In this document: positions 45,691-54,164 of the stretch, in pieces
Numbering within the stretch: position 1 is the first letter of the stretch
How the letters are laid out: each line of letters starts with the position of its first letter
Assembly: GCF_002251735.1 (NCBI RefSeq)
Contig: NZ_NOXS01000034.1
Location: forward strand, 124,376 to 188,375
DNA: 64,000 nucleotides
Reading direction: 5' to 3'
DNA from: Elstera cyanobacteriorum
Lineage (GTDB): Bacteria; Pseudomonadota; Alphaproteobacteria; Elsterales; Elsteraceae
Position numbers and translations under genes: made by a program
Notes under the pieces: generated by a model
Told to the model about the DNA's origin: nothing
Databases searched by the model: none
Seen by the model: only the letters and a program-made list of their open reading frames with translations

Positions 45691-45707
45691 CATGAGGGCC
45701 GGGGCCT

Positions 45708-46385
45708 TTACGCGGCGTTGAACAACCGGCGGTCGACCAGCCCGCTTCCCGCGAGCGACCGCAGCGTCTTAGCGCCCGCCAAGACGGCGAGATCGATCAG
45801 CGGTTCGATGGCGATCACCAGCAGATAGGCGCCGCCGAAACTGCCGACGGCGGTTAACGTCTCGCCAGCGACCCCTTGGCCGAAGAAGGCCCAGAAGGCT
45901 ACCCAGGCGACGATTCCCGCCTGATAGGTCGCCGATAGCGCCAGCGCTTGGGCGTAGCGCAGATCGACATAGGCGGTGCCCGCCGAAATCACCTTGCCCG
46001 CCACATAGCGCAGCGCGAAGAGCGGCGCCAACAGCGTCGTAACATTCATCCCATATTGCGGCAGGTCGAAGGGCGCGAAGAACAGCCCTTGGATCAGCAG
46101 GCCCAACATCAGCCCGATTGCGGTCGGCGCCGCGCCAAGGATGAGGAACAGGGTGGAGCCGAGGATCAAATGAACCTCGGACACGCCGACCGGGTAATGC
46201 GGCAGGATTTCAAAGAAGGAAAACACCAGGGCCGTTGCCAGGATGCTACGGGCCGCAGGCGACAGCGGGCCGCGCGCTTTTACGGCGTCCCAGGCAGATT
46301 TGACGGTATAGCCGCCTAGGGCGGCGGCGGTCGTATAGCCAAGCCAGAGCTTCCCGCCCTCGACCAGACCGGGTTCGATATGCAT
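45708..46385 (-). CDS. cbiM: CbiM-type cobalt transport membrane subunit
   Basis: A 225-residue integral membrane protein beginning M-H-I-E-P-G, with the N-terminal His used for metal binding in CbiM/NikM. About six membrane segments follow, with the P-V-G-V-S-E-V-H-L-I-L-G stretch near residues 65-76. It is the substrate-binding subunit of an energy-coupling-factor cobalt transporter, but no cbiN, cbiQ or cbiO is adjacent. ATG 46385 has GAGGAGAG upstream and gives the family N-terminus. A cobalamin riboswitch precedes it. Confidence 0.9.
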   Translation of the reverse strand: MHIEPGLVEGGKLWLGYTTAAALGGYTVKSAWDAVKARGPLSPAARSILATALVFSFFEILPHYPVGVSEVHLILGSTLFLILGAAPTAIGLMLGLLIQGLFFAPFDLPQYGMNVTTLLAPLFALRYVAGKVISAGTAYVDLRYAQALALSATYQAGIVAWVAFWAFFGQGVAGETLTAVGSFGGAYLLVIAIEPLIDLAVLAGAKTLRSLAGSGLVDRRLFNAA

Positions 46386-46431
46386 CTCACTCTCCTCTGC
46401 CGTCACACCCGACGGCTTGCGGTTTCACGAT

Positions 46432-46620
46432 GCACAGGGCCGGTCTCCTGACTCGCGGGTCGGTGCCGTATCCCGGTCTTCCCAAGCCTTGCGGCTCAGT
46501 GACGGTTCGGGGCGGCTCGCCGCATACAGTCGCGGGGGCGGTTGGGGTTGGGGCGCAGGCGCCAATCCCATTCCCGTTTCATCCCGGCGGTGGATGAGAC
46601 CGCCATAGGACACCCTATGC
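46432..46620 (-). promoter_or_regulatory. Cobalamin riboswitch upstream of cbiM
   Basis: On the minus strand the region shows the adenosylcobalamin riboswitch core: GATGAAACGGGAA, CGCCCCCGCGACTGTATGCGG, GCTTGGGAAG, and the 3' box GTCAGGAGACC. The ends pair as P1 (GCATAGGG at plus 46620-46613 with CCCTGTGC at plus 46439-46432). A GCCGTC/GACGGC hairpin follows at 46417-46400, just before the cbiM ribosome site, suggesting control of translation: high B12 should switch cobalt uptake off. Confidence 0.93.
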
Positions 46621-46626
46621 CCGGCC

Positions 46627-46656
46627 ATCAGGACGGGGAAACGGCGGGAGTGTCAA
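46627..46656 (-). promoter_or_regulatory. Promoter for the riboswitch-cbiM transcript
   Basis: On the minus strand TTGACA (plus 46656-46651) and CCTGAT (plus 46632-46627) are 18 bases apart. The expected transcription start is close to 46620, which is exactly the first base of riboswitch stem P1. Confidence 0.5.
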
Positions 46657-46663
46657 GCCGGGC

Positions 46664-47440
46664 TTACAGCACGCCTAGGCCGCGCAGCCCTTTAACGGCG
46701 AAATTCAGCGCTAGGACGAGGATCAGCAGCCCGGAGATCAGCGGCAGTGCCTCCGCCCACGCCGCGAGGCGCCCGCCGCGCCCGGCGGCATGGCGCAGGC
46801 CGAGGCTAGCGGCAATGCCGATCCCGACCAGGGTAACCGCCAGCCCGATGCTGAACGCCGCAACCATCCCCGCGCCGAGTGCCAGGGCTTTCACTTGCAG
46901 GCAGACGATCAGCACCGTGATCGCGGCCGGGCAGGGGGTTAGGCCGCCGGTAAAACCGAACCACGCGATCTGCCCGGCCCCGACCGGCCCCGCGCCGCCA
47001 AAGCGGGCGGCGATGTCGCGCGCATGGGCCGCCGCATGGGCGTCGTGATCGTGATCATGGTCGTGGTGGTCATGCGCATGGTCATGGTCGTGCCGGTGCG
47101 GCGCCCCTGCCGCCCAGACCAACCGCCCGCCCAGCACCGCGATAATCGCGCTCGATGCCAGCAACAACCAGGGTTCGGCTTTATCCAGAATGAGCGCATC
47201 CCCGAGGCTGAGGCCGATCAGGGCAATCGCCCAGACGACCAGCGAATGGCCCAAGGCGGCGGAAACTCCCAGCAGCACCGCCTGCTTTGGCGTGCCGCGA
47301 ATGGCGACGATGAAGGCCGCCATCAGCGATTTCGAATGCCCTGGTTCAGCGGCGTGCAGCGCCCCCAGCAGCAGGGCGGCGGGCAGGTAGAGCCACGGGG
47401 TATGGCTGCCGTTTACGATGATCTGGGCGAGGTCCGGCAT
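46664..47440 (-). CDS. rcnA: Nickel/cobalt efflux protein (RcnA/NicO family)
   Basis: A 258-residue membrane protein with about six membrane segments. The first carries H-A-A-E-P-G-H-S-K (about residues 29-37), a NicO-family signature, and a later one G-G-L-T-P-C-P-A-A. A His/Asp-rich loop (about 114-145) lies between them, as in RcnA. It exports cobalt and nickel. The gene starts six bases after its repressor's stop. The family also includes importers, so efflux is inferred from the repressor. Confidence 0.88.
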   Translation of the reverse strand: MPDLAQIIVNGSHTPWLYLPAALLLGALHAAEPGHSKSLMAAFIVAIRGTPKQAVLLGVSAALGHSLVVWAIALIGLSLGDALILDKAEPWLLLASSAIIAVLGGRLVWAAGAPHRHDHDHAHDHHDHDHDHDAHAAAHARDIAARFGGAGPVGAGQIAWFGFTGGLTPCPAAITVLIVCLQVKALALGAGMVAAFSIGLAVTLVGIGIAASLGLRHAAGRGGRLAAWAEALPLISGLLILVLALNFAVKGLRGLGVL

Positions 47441-47446
47441 GGCTTC

Positions 47447-47698
47447 CTACAGGAATTTGGCGAGCTGCTTTAGCTCTTCGACAGCCGCAGGGACATTGCT
47501 GCCCGCATCGTCCAAACAGTGGAAAATGTGATCCTGGATCAGCTCTTTCTTCGCTTTGGCAATGGCGGCTTCCACCGCTTGAAGCTGCTGGGCCAACTCC
47601 AGGCAGGGTTTGCCAGCCTCGATCATGGTGATGACGGCGCGCAGGTGGCCATCGGCGCGCTTAAGGCGCCCGATGATTTTGGGGTGCGAGGCATGCAT
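47447..47698 (-). CDS. CsoR/RcnR-family metal-sensing repressor
   Basis: An 83-residue all-helical DUF156 protein. Candidate metal ligands are C32, H57 and C61, the C-H-C spacing (25 and 4) of CsoR and InrS, while RcnR has C-H-H; His residues 2 and 5 could complete a nickel or cobalt site. It sits directly before the rcnA-like exporter and presumably represses it. The mapped promoter would start transcription at or next to the ATG, so the mRNA may be leaderless. Confidence 0.88.
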   Translation of the reverse strand: MHASHPKIIGRLKRADGHLRAVITMIEAGKPCLELAQQLQAVEAAIAKAKKELIQDHIFHCLDDAGSNVPAAVEELKQLAKFL

Positions 47699-47703
47699 GC
47701 CCT

Positions 47704-47732
47704 TATCCTATCCCCCTGGAGAGGATATTCAA
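47704..47732 (-). promoter_or_regulatory. Repressor/exporter promoter and operator
   Basis: On the minus strand TTGAAT (plus 47732-47727) and TAGGAT (plus 47710-47705) are 16 bases apart. An inverted repeat TATCC (47704-47708) / GGATA (47723-47727) flanks a C-rich tract (CCCCC at 47712-47716), the type of site used by CsoR/RcnR proteins. It spans the whole promoter. Confidence 0.5.
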
Positions 47733-47764
47733 GCCCAAAAGAAAAGCGGCCCGCAGGCCGCTTT
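47733..47764 (-). terminator. Terminator after queC
   Basis: AAAGCGGCC (plus 47743-47751) pairs with GGCCGCTTT (plus 47756-47764). On the minus strand the stem is followed by TTCTTTTGG. It ends the queEDC operon just before the metal repressor promoter. Confidence 0.75.
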
Positions 47765-47767
47765 CAA

Positions 47768-48493
47768 TCAGGGGGTTGTCGCCAAATCGGGCGGGTCGGC
47801 GCGATAGGCCTCCCAGCCGCGCGACCGCAGTTGACACGCCGGGCAGGTGCCGCAGCCGTGCCCCCAGGGGTGCAGATGGGTGCGGTCGCCGAGATAGCAG
47901 CTATGGCTTTCGCGGCGAATCAGTTCGATCAGATCGACGCCGCCCAGGGTTTCCGCCAGTTTCCAGGTTGCCGCCTTATCGAGCCACATCAGCGGCGTAT
48001 GCAGCACGAAGCGCTTATCCATGCCCAGGCCCAGCGCCACTTGCAGTGCCTTAATCGTATCGTCGCGGCAGTCGGGGTAGCCCGAGTAATCAGTCTCGCA
48101 CATCCCCCCCACCAGATGCCGCGCCCCGCGCCGGTACGCCAGCGCCGCCGCTACCGTGAACATCAGAATGTTCCGCCCCGGCACAAAGGTATTCGGCAGC
48201 CCGTTTTCGGCATAGGTGATGACGGTATCGGCGGTCATGGCCGTCTCGCCGATGGCGCCGACGACGCTTAGGTCGAGCAGATGATCCGGCCCCAGCTTGC
48301 CGCGCCATTGCGGAAACTGCGCTGCCAGCTCGTCGCGGATGGTCGCGCGGCACTCAAGCTCGATCTTATGGCGTTGGCCATAGTCGAAGCCGATGGTTTC
48401 CACCCGGTCGAAGCGGTCGAGTGCCCAGGCAAGGCAGGTCGCGGAGTCCTGACCGCCGGAGAAAAGCACCAGCGCGGTTTCTGGAATCGACAT
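47768..48493 (-). CDS. queC: 7-cyano-7-deazaguanine synthase
   Basis: A 241-residue QueC. The PP-loop [10 protein letters not shown] (about 10-19) binds ATP and a late cysteine cluster (C-Y-L-G-D near 190, then C-G-T-C-P-A-C) holds zinc. It converts carboxydeazaguanine to preQ0 in queuosine synthesis. ATG 48493 has GGAGGT upstream and shares bases with the queD stop (TGATG). The order queE-queD-queC is one operon. Confidence 0.95.
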   Translation of the reverse strand: MSIPETALVLFSGGQDSATCLAWALDRFDRVETIGFDYGQRHKIELECRATIRDELAAQFPQWRGKLGPDHLLDLSVVGAIGETAMTADTVITYAENGLPNTFVPGRNILMFTVAAALAYRRGARHLVGGMCETDYSGYPDCRDDTIKALQVALGLGMDKRFVLHTPLMWLDKAATWKLAETLGGVDLIELIRRESHSCYLGDRTHLHPWGHGCGTCPACQLRSRGWEAYRADPPDLATTP

Positions 48494-48864
48494 CAGTTTA
48501 CCTCCGGGCCGAAATAGGTGCATTTATCGCCGCTCGCCTGCCGCCAGACCGTGACCCGGTTCAGCCCGGCAAGATCGGGGGCAAGGGTGCGCCACAGGTA
48601 CACACACAGGTTTTCCAGGGTCGCCGGGCCAAGGTCGGGCACATCATCGAGGAAATGATGGTCGAGCCGCGCCCGCACCGCTTCGAGCGCCCGGGTGAAG
48701 AGCCCAAGGTCGAGAATCATCCCGCTCACCGGGTCGGGGCGACCGCGCACGGTGATTTCGGCATGGTAGGTATGGCCGTGGATGCGTCGGCTGCTCTCGG
48801 TTTCGATCACGCGCTCCAGCGTATGGGCGGCTTCGAAATAGAATTGCTTAGAGAGTTCGAACAA
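48493..48864 (-). CDS. queD: QueD-family 6-carboxytetrahydropterin synthase (variant active site)
   Basis: A 123-residue protein with the QueD zinc histidines H14, H29 and H31 (A-A-H-T-L and I-H-G-H-T-Y) and the L-D-H-H-F-L stretch near 67-72. Standard QueD has Cys four residues before the first His of HGH; here that position is S25. The usual late Glu is also not evident (V-T-V-W-R-Q). It lies between queE and queC, so a role in queuosine synthesis remains likely, but the catalytic mechanism must differ or be helped. Confidence 0.85.
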   Translation of the reverse strand: MFELSKQFYFEAAHTLERVIETESSRRIHGHTYHAEITVRGRPDPVSGMILDLGLFTRALEAVRARLDHHFLDDVPDLGPATLENLCVYLWRTLAPDLAGLNRVTVWRQASGDKCTYFGPEVN

Positions 48865-48865
48865 T

Positions 48866-49522
48866 TCACGGAATCCCGATCATCTTGTGGGTTTGTAGGC
48901 TTAGGCGCCAACGTGGGTGGGCCTGACAATAGTCAACGGCAGCGGCGGTGGAATTGATCCGCATCACGCCGCCGTCGGAAAGACCATCCATCGGCTGCAG
49001 CCAATAATGGCCGAAGGCGTCGGCGTCCAGCGTTTCGAAAACGTCAGGCAGCAACTCGGGCTGTGGAAACACTAGCTTCAGCTCGTGTCCCCAAGTCTGC
49101 ACGAAGGGCGCGCCCGCCTTGGGGCTGACGCAGATCCAATCGATCCCCGCCGGGGCAGGCAGCGTGCCGTTTGTTTCGACGGCGATCTCAAACCCTTCGA
49201 CCTTCATCGCGGCGATCAGGGCGGCATCGAGTTGCAGCAGCGGTTCGCCGCCGGTGAAGACGGCATAACGAAACGCGCGGTCCGGCCCCCACAGCGCGGC
49301 CAAATGGGCGGCCAAATCCTCCGGGCGCGCGAATTTGCCGCCGCCGTCGCCATCGACGCCAACGAAATCCGTATCGCAAAAGCGGCACACGGCCTCGGCG
49401 CGGTCGGTTTCCCGCCCGCTCCACAGATTGCATCCGGCGAAGCGACAAAAGACTGCCGCGCGCCCGGCCTGTGCCCCTTCCCCTTGCAGGGTTTTGAAGG
49501 CTTCCTTGACGCTGTAAGACAT
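48866..49522 (-). CDS. queE: 7-carboxy-7-deazaguanine synthase
   Basis: A 218-residue radical-SAM enzyme. The cluster cysteines are C31, C46 and C49, a C-x14-C-x2-C pattern that replaces the common C-x3-C-x2-C and is known for a subgroup of QueE proteins. The F-T-G-G-E-P-L-L-Q stretch near 90 binds SAM. It turns carboxytetrahydropterin into carboxydeazaguanine. It heads the que operon; the queD start lies one base after its stop. Confidence 0.93.
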   Translation of the reverse strand: MSYSVKEAFKTLQGEGAQAGRAAVFCRFAGCNLWSGRETDRAEAVCRFCDTDFVGVDGDGGGKFARPEDLAAHLAALWGPDRAFRYAVFTGGEPLLQLDAALIAAMKVEGFEIAVETNGTLPAPAGIDWICVSPKAGAPFVQTWGHELKLVFPQPELLPDVFETLDADAFGHYWLQPMDGLSDGGVMRINSTAAAVDYCQAHPRWRLSLQTHKMIGIP

Positions 49523-49633
49523 GGGATGATCCTTTAACCCTGCCTTATAGCGAAGCGAAGGCCGGGATGGCAGGGGGCTGCTGTGCAGGCTGCCATGCTT
49601 GACGCTTCTGCATGCCCGGCTTATGTGAACCCT

Positions 49634-50164
49634 ATGGCTTTACTCAACATCCTGACCGCGCCCGATCCGCGCTTGAAGCAGAAATCCACGCCCGTCGGCA
49701 CTGTCACGCCCGAAGTGCGGCAGTTGATGGATGACATGCTGGAAACCATGTATGCCGCGCCCGGCATTGGCTTGGCCGCGCCGCAGGTCGGCGTTTTGAA
49801 GCGGGTCATCGTCGTCGATATCTCGCCGGAGCCAGAGAAGCGCGCGCCGCTGCGCATGGCCGACCCGGAACTCATCTGGGTTTCGGACGAGGATGCGGAT
49901 TTCGAGGAAGGTTGCCTATCGGTTCCGCAGCATTATTCCAACGTCGTCCGCCCCGCCGCGATCCGCGTGCGCTATAAGGACGAAACGAATGCCGAGCGGG
50001 AGCTGGAGGCAACGGGCTTGCTCGCCACCTGCATCCAGCACGAGATCGATCATCTCGACGGGGTGCTGTTCATCGACCATATCTCGGCGCTGAAGCGGAA
50101 TATCATTCTGCGGAAGCTGCTGAAGACGAAGAAATCCGCCACCTCTGCCGCGCCGGTCGCTTAA
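49634..50164 (+). CDS. def: Peptide deformylase
   Basis: A 176-residue deformylase with all three motifs: [10 protein letters not shown] (about 43-52), E-G-C-L-S-V-P (about 92-98) and the metal site Q-H-E-I-D-H-L-D-G (about 135-143). It removes the formyl group from new proteins. ATG 49634 gives the family start M-A-L-L-N-I-L; a longer frame has no similarity. It is followed by fmt, the enzyme that adds the formyl group, two bases later. Confidence 0.97.
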   Translation: MALLNILTAPDPRLKQKSTPVGTVTPEVRQLMDDMLETMYAAPGIGLAAPQVGVLKRVIVVDISPEPEKRAPLRMADPELIWVSDEDADFEEGCLSVPQHYSNVVRPAAIRVRYKDETNAERELEATGLLATCIQHEIDHLDGVLFIDHISALKRNIILRKLLKTKKSATSAAPVA

Positions 50165-50166
50165 GC

Positions 50167-51075
50167 ATGCGGCTCGCGTTTATGGGCACGCCGGTGTTTG
50201 CGGCGGTGGCGTTGCAGGCGCTGATCGATGCGGGGCACGAGATCGCCGCCGTCTACGCCCAGCCCGCCCGCCCGGCAGGGCGCGGGCAGAAACCGCAGCC
50301 CTCGCCGGTCGAAAACCTCGCCCGTCAGCATGGCCTGCCGGTGTTCACGCCGATCAGCCTGAAAGCGCCGGAAGAACAAGCCGCCTTCGCCGCCCTGAAC
50401 CTCGACGCCGCCGTGGTCGCCGCCTATGGGCTGATCCTGCCGCGCGCCGTGCTGGAGGCCCCGAAACGCGGCTGCTTCAATATTCACGGCTCCCTGCTGC
50501 CGCGCTGGCGCGGGGCGGCGCCGATCCAGCGGGCGATTCTGGCCGGGGATGCCGCAACCGGTATCACCATCATGCAGATGGAAGCGGGGCTCGATACCGG
50601 GCCAATGCTGCTGAAGGGCGTGCTGCCGATCACGGCGGAAACAACGGGCGGCAGCCTGCACGACGCGCTTGCCGATCTTGGCGCGCGGTTGATGGTGCAG
50701 TATCTTGCCGATCCGGCGGCCTACCCGCCGGAGGTTCAGCCCGAAGACGGCGTGACCTATGCCGCCAAGATCGACAAGGCCGAATTGAAGCTCGATTGGT
50801 CGCTGCCCGCCGGGCAGCTCGACCGGGTGATCCGCACCTTCGCCCCCAAGCCGGGCGCCTGGGCGGAGATCAACGGCGAGCGCGTGAAGGTGCTGGCGGC
50901 GGTTCCTGCTCCCGGTTCCGGGGTGCCTGGCACCGCGCTCGACGATGCTGTGACGATTGCGACCGGGGAAGGCGCATTGCGCCTGACCCACCTACAACGC
51001 CCCGGGAAAGGCCCGGTCGCCGCCGCCGATCTGCTGCGCGGTTGGCCGGTTCCGGCAGGAACGCTGCTTCACTAA
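50167..51075 (+). CDS. fmt: Methionyl-tRNA formyltransferase
   Basis: A 302-residue Fmt with M-G-T-P-V-F-A near residues 5-11, [12 protein letters not shown] near 103-114 and the C-terminal tRNA-binding domain from about 205. It formylates initiator Met-tRNA with formyl-tetrahydrofolate. It lies next to def as in many bacteria. The truA gene that often follows fmt is elsewhere, at about 18 kb. Confidence 0.97.
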   Translation: MRLAFMGTPVFAAVALQALIDAGHEIAAVYAQPARPAGRGQKPQPSPVENLARQHGLPVFTPISLKAPEEQAAFAALNLDAAVVAAYGLILPRAVLEAPKRGCFNIHGSLLPRWRGAAPIQRAILAGDAATGITIMQMEAGLDTGPMLLKGVLPITAETTGGSLHDALADLGARLMVQYLADPAAYPPEVQPEDGVTYAAKIDKAELKLDWSLPAGQLDRVIRTFAPKPGAWAEINGERVKVLAAVPAPGSGVPGTALDDAVTIATGEGALRLTHLQRPGKGPVAAADLLRGWPVPAGTLLH

Positions 51076-51088
51076 AGGATAGGATGCC

Positions 51089-51835
51089 ATGACCCAGCCC
51101 GTCGTTCTCATCACTGGCGCCGGGCGCGGCATCGGTGCGGCGCTTGCCCAGCAGCTTGCGGCCCAGGGCGCCAAGGTCGGCGTGCTCGCCCGTCGCCGGA
51201 TAGATGCTGAGGCGGTGGTGGCGACGCTGCCCGCCGGATCGGCCTTGGCGCTGGCGTCTGATATCCGCGACCGCACAGGGCTGCGCGAGGCCTTGGATGA
51301 ACTGCAAGAGCATTTCGGCCCGCTGACGGCGCTGGTGAATAATGCCGCCATCATTGGCCCGCTGGAAAAATTCCACGAGGCGGACCCGGACGTTTGGGCC
51401 GAAGCCATCGATGTTAATCTGACCGCGACCGCCTGGGTAACGCAGGCGGTTCTGCCGCTGTTTCTGGCGCAGGGCGGCGGCACCATCATCAACGTGTCCT
51501 CCGGCGCCGCCCATCGGGCAATCCCGGGGTGGAGCGCCTATTGTGCATCCAAGGCTGGGTTGGCGATGCTGACCTATGCCCTGCACGCCGAATATGCCGA
51601 CGCCGGGGTGCGGGTGTTCGGGATTGCGCCGGGGGTGGTCGATACGGGGATGCAGGCAGCAATCCGCGCGTCGGCCCATGCGCCGGAACGGTTGCGCGAC
51701 CGCGCTAATCTGGCCCAGGCCGATGATCCGGCGCGGGTGATCGCCGCGCTGCTGGCCCCGGCGGCGGATGCGTATCGCGGGCAGGACCTCGACGTGCGCG
51801 ACGCCGATTTGCGGCGGGCCTTAGCAATCACCTAA
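51089..51835 (+). CDS. Short-chain dehydrogenase/reductase
   Basis: A 248-residue classical SDR. The cofactor loop is T-G-A-G-R-G-I-G (about residues 9-16), N-N-A-A lies near 87-90, the catalytic Ser is in N-V-S-S-G and the Tyr/Lys pair in Y-C-A-S-K. It follows fmt by 13 bases. Substrate and cofactor preference cannot be stated; an R-R after the second strand favours NADPH. Confidence 0.85.
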   Translation: MTQPVVLITGAGRGIGAALAQQLAAQGAKVGVLARRRIDAEAVVATLPAGSALALASDIRDRTGLREALDELQEHFGPLTALVNNAAIIGPLEKFHEADPDVWAEAIDVNLTATAWVTQAVLPLFLAQGGGTIINVSSGAAHRAIPGWSAYCASKAGLAMLTYALHAEYADAGVRVFGIAPGVVDTGMQAAIRASAHAPERLRDRANLAQADDPARVIAALLAPAADAYRGQDLDVRDADLRRALAIT

Positions 51836-51982
51836 TGGTTACTTAGCGTTTTTGGATACGAGACGATTGTCACGCGCCGTTAAAGCTGGCACCATTTTCT
51901 CCTAAACGGGCACAAACGAAAGAAATGCCCGAAAAATCGAAAGCACCTGGGGACAAGGCGCTTCGATGGGGGGAGAAAAACG

Positions 51983-54124
51983 ATGCAGCCTGAAACCGGC
52001 GGATCCCGGTTTGGGATCAAGGCGCGTCTCTATGGGACTTTTGCGCTGATCGCCTGCTTAACCGCTATAAACGGTGGTGCGGCGTTCTTTTCGATGACGG
52101 AAACCGGCGACGGGGTGGACCGCTTGGGCGGGGCCGTGCTGCCGTCGGTCATCGCCTCGCTAGAACTCGCGCAAGTCACGGCCAGTTTGCAGGCCGAAGC
52201 GCCGGGGCTGGCCCGGGTTGAAACCGCCGAGGATTTGAAACAGCGCACCGATTTGGTGACGGGCCTCGCTGCCGCTCAAAAAGAAAAGCTCGCGGCCTTA
52301 TCAGCCCTGCTGGGGGCCGAGGGGGTGGTCGAGAAAATTGCCATGCTCAGCAACCAGGGCGATGCGCAGATCAAACGGTTGGCGGACCTTGGGGCCAAAC
52401 AGATTGCCGTCAATGAGCATCTGGCGAAAATCACCGCCGATACGATGTTTGATTTTGAGGATTTCAACGATTATCTGCGCCCGCTGATCGAAACCACCGA
52501 TATGGATTTGAAGCGCACGGTGCGCTCGGTCAGCGATGCCGGGGCAAAAACGGCGGAATTGGCGCAAAAACTCTCCACCGCTGATCTGCCAACCCTACGG
52601 CTGCTGCTCGATATTCAATCGAACACCAATCTTGCCATCGGCATGCTGACGGCGGCGGCCAGCGTACCGCGCGGCACTGGGTACGATACGCTTCACCCTC
52701 GCTATAGTTGGGCCGAAGTCCGTATTACGGATGCGATCAACGCCTACCCGGACCCCACCGATAAGGAAAAATTGGCGAAACTGACCGGGGCGATCCTGAA
52801 GCGCGGTCAGGGGGCGGAGGGGGTGTTCGAAACCCGCGCGCGGCAATGGCAGCTTGAGGAAGAGGTAACCCAGGCCGAAGATCAACTCGCCAGCGGCTCG
52901 GCAACGCTCGGGCAGATCGTGGCGGATTTGGTAAGCGCCCAGCGCGGCACGGCTGCGGCGACTGCAACGGCAACCCGGGGCCAGGCCGAACTTTCGCTGA
53001 TCCTGCAACTCGGTATCAGTGCGGCAATGATCGTTGCGATTTTCCTGCTGGCCTGGCTTTACGTCGGTCGGTCGGTGATGCGGCGCTTGCAGCATCTGGC
53101 CGATGCGATGCGCCGGATTGCGGCGGGCGAGCTTGATACGCCGATCACGACGCGCGGCGGCGATGAGGTGGCGGCCATGTCGCGCGCCTTGCTAGTCTTC
53201 CGCGATACGGCGCGGGATGCGGTGGCGGCCACTGCCCGCGTGGAGGCCGAACGCGCTGCCGCCGGACAGCAGCGGCGCGAGGCGATGCTATCGATGGCGA
53301 CCATGTTCGAGGCCGATGTGCAGCAGGTCGCTACGCGCGTGTCGGGCGCCGTCGATAAGGTCTTCGGCAGCGTCGCGGCGATGCGCGACCTGACCGGGCA
53401 GAACCAAGCCAAGGTCGCCCAGGCGGTCGAAGCCTCTGAACAGGCCAATCAAAGCGTGGCGCAGGCGGCGGCAGCGGCGGAACAGCTCGCGCGCTCCATC
53501 ACCGAAATTGCCCGCCGGGTTAGCGAGTCGGCGCAAATGTCGGGCACGGCGGTTCAGACCGTGACGGCGACGCGCGAGACGGTGGAAGGCCTGTCGACGG
53601 CGGCGCAGAAGATCGGCGCGGTGGTCGATCTGATCCATCAGGTCGCGGCGCAAACCAATCTTTTGGCGCTGAATGCCACTATCGAAGCGGCGCGCGCCGG
53701 GGAAGCGGGCAAAGGCTTCGCCGTGGTCGCGGGGGAGGTGAAGCAACTCGCCACCCAGACGGCCAAGGCAACCGACGAGATTTCGGCCCAAATCACCCAG
53801 GTGCAGAAGATCGCCGCCAATGTTGCCGAGGCAATCCGCACGGTGCAGTCGGTGATTACTGGGATCGAGGGGATCGGCGCGTCCATCGCGGCGGCGGTGG
53901 ATGAGCAAGATGCCTCCACCCGTGAAATCGCCCGTGGCCTGCACGTTGCGGCGGATAGCAGTACCGAAGCGGCGGGCTTGCTCGCGACCGTTACCGAAAC
54001 GGCAGCGACGGTCGGGCGGTCGGCGTCGGAAACCCTGACGGCGGCGCAAGTCCTGCGCGACGATACGGGGCATCTGTCCACGGAAGTCGATCATTTCGTT
54101 ACGAAAGTCCGGGCGGCGGTTTAA
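51983..54124 (+). CDS. Methyl-accepting chemotaxis protein
   Basis: A 713-residue chemoreceptor. TM1 is near 16-36, a long, mostly helical periplasmic sensor spans about 40-335 (size of a helical-bimodular domain), TM2 is near 340-362, then HAMP and a signalling domain with the hairpin tip [18 protein letters not shown] near 555-575. It feeds the CheA/CheY pathway. It ends 40 bases before glpR with no terminator between, so it may be linked to glycerol-related sensing. Confidence 0.93.
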   Translation: MQPETGGSRFGIKARLYGTFALIACLTAINGGAAFFSMTETGDGVDRLGGAVLPSVIASLELAQVTASLQAEAPGLARVETAEDLKQRTDLVTGLAAAQKEKLAALSALLGAEGVVEKIAMLSNQGDAQIKRLADLGAKQIAVNEHLAKITADTMFDFEDFNDYLRPLIETTDMDLKRTVRSVSDAGAKTAELAQKLSTADLPTLRLLLDIQSNTNLAIGMLTAAASVPRGTGYDTLHPRYSWAEVRITDAINAYPDPTDKEKLAKLTGAILKRGQGAEGVFETRARQWQLEEEVTQAEDQLASGSATLGQIVADLVSAQRGTAAATATATRGQAELSLILQLGISAAMIVAIFLLAWLYVGRSVMRRLQHLADAMRRIAAGELDTPITTRGGDEVAAMSRALLVFRDTARDAVAATARVEAERAAAGQQRREAMLSMATMFEADVQQVATRVSGAVDKVFGSVAAMRDLTGQNQAKVAQAVEASEQANQSVAQAAAAAEQLARSITEIARRVSESAQMSGTAVQTVTATRETVEGLSTAAQKIGAVVDLIHQVAAQTNLLALNATIEAARAGEAGKGFAVVAGEVKQLATQTAKATDEISAQITQVQKIAANVAEAIRTVQSVITGIEGIGASIAAAVDEQDASTREIARGLHVAADSSTEAAGLLATVTETAATVGRSASETLTAAQVLRDDTGHLSTEVDHFVTKVRAAV

Positions 54125-54164
54125 GCCGCGCCCCGGTTAGCTTCATTGCCCTGGGAGGCCGCTC

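Noticed and set aside
47036-47095. Short tandem DNA repeat (GTGGTCATG-like) in rcnA
   Set aside because: It encodes the His/Asp-rich loop of the exporter and is coding, not a CRISPR or satellite.
49523-49633. preQ1 riboswitch upstream of queE
   Set aside because: The short queE leader lacks the conserved preQ1-I elements; only a possible TATAAG box is visible.
51881-51907. Sigma-28-like flagellar promoter before the chemoreceptor
   Set aside because: TAAA and TCCTAAAC have the right spacing but the second box matches only about half of the consensus.
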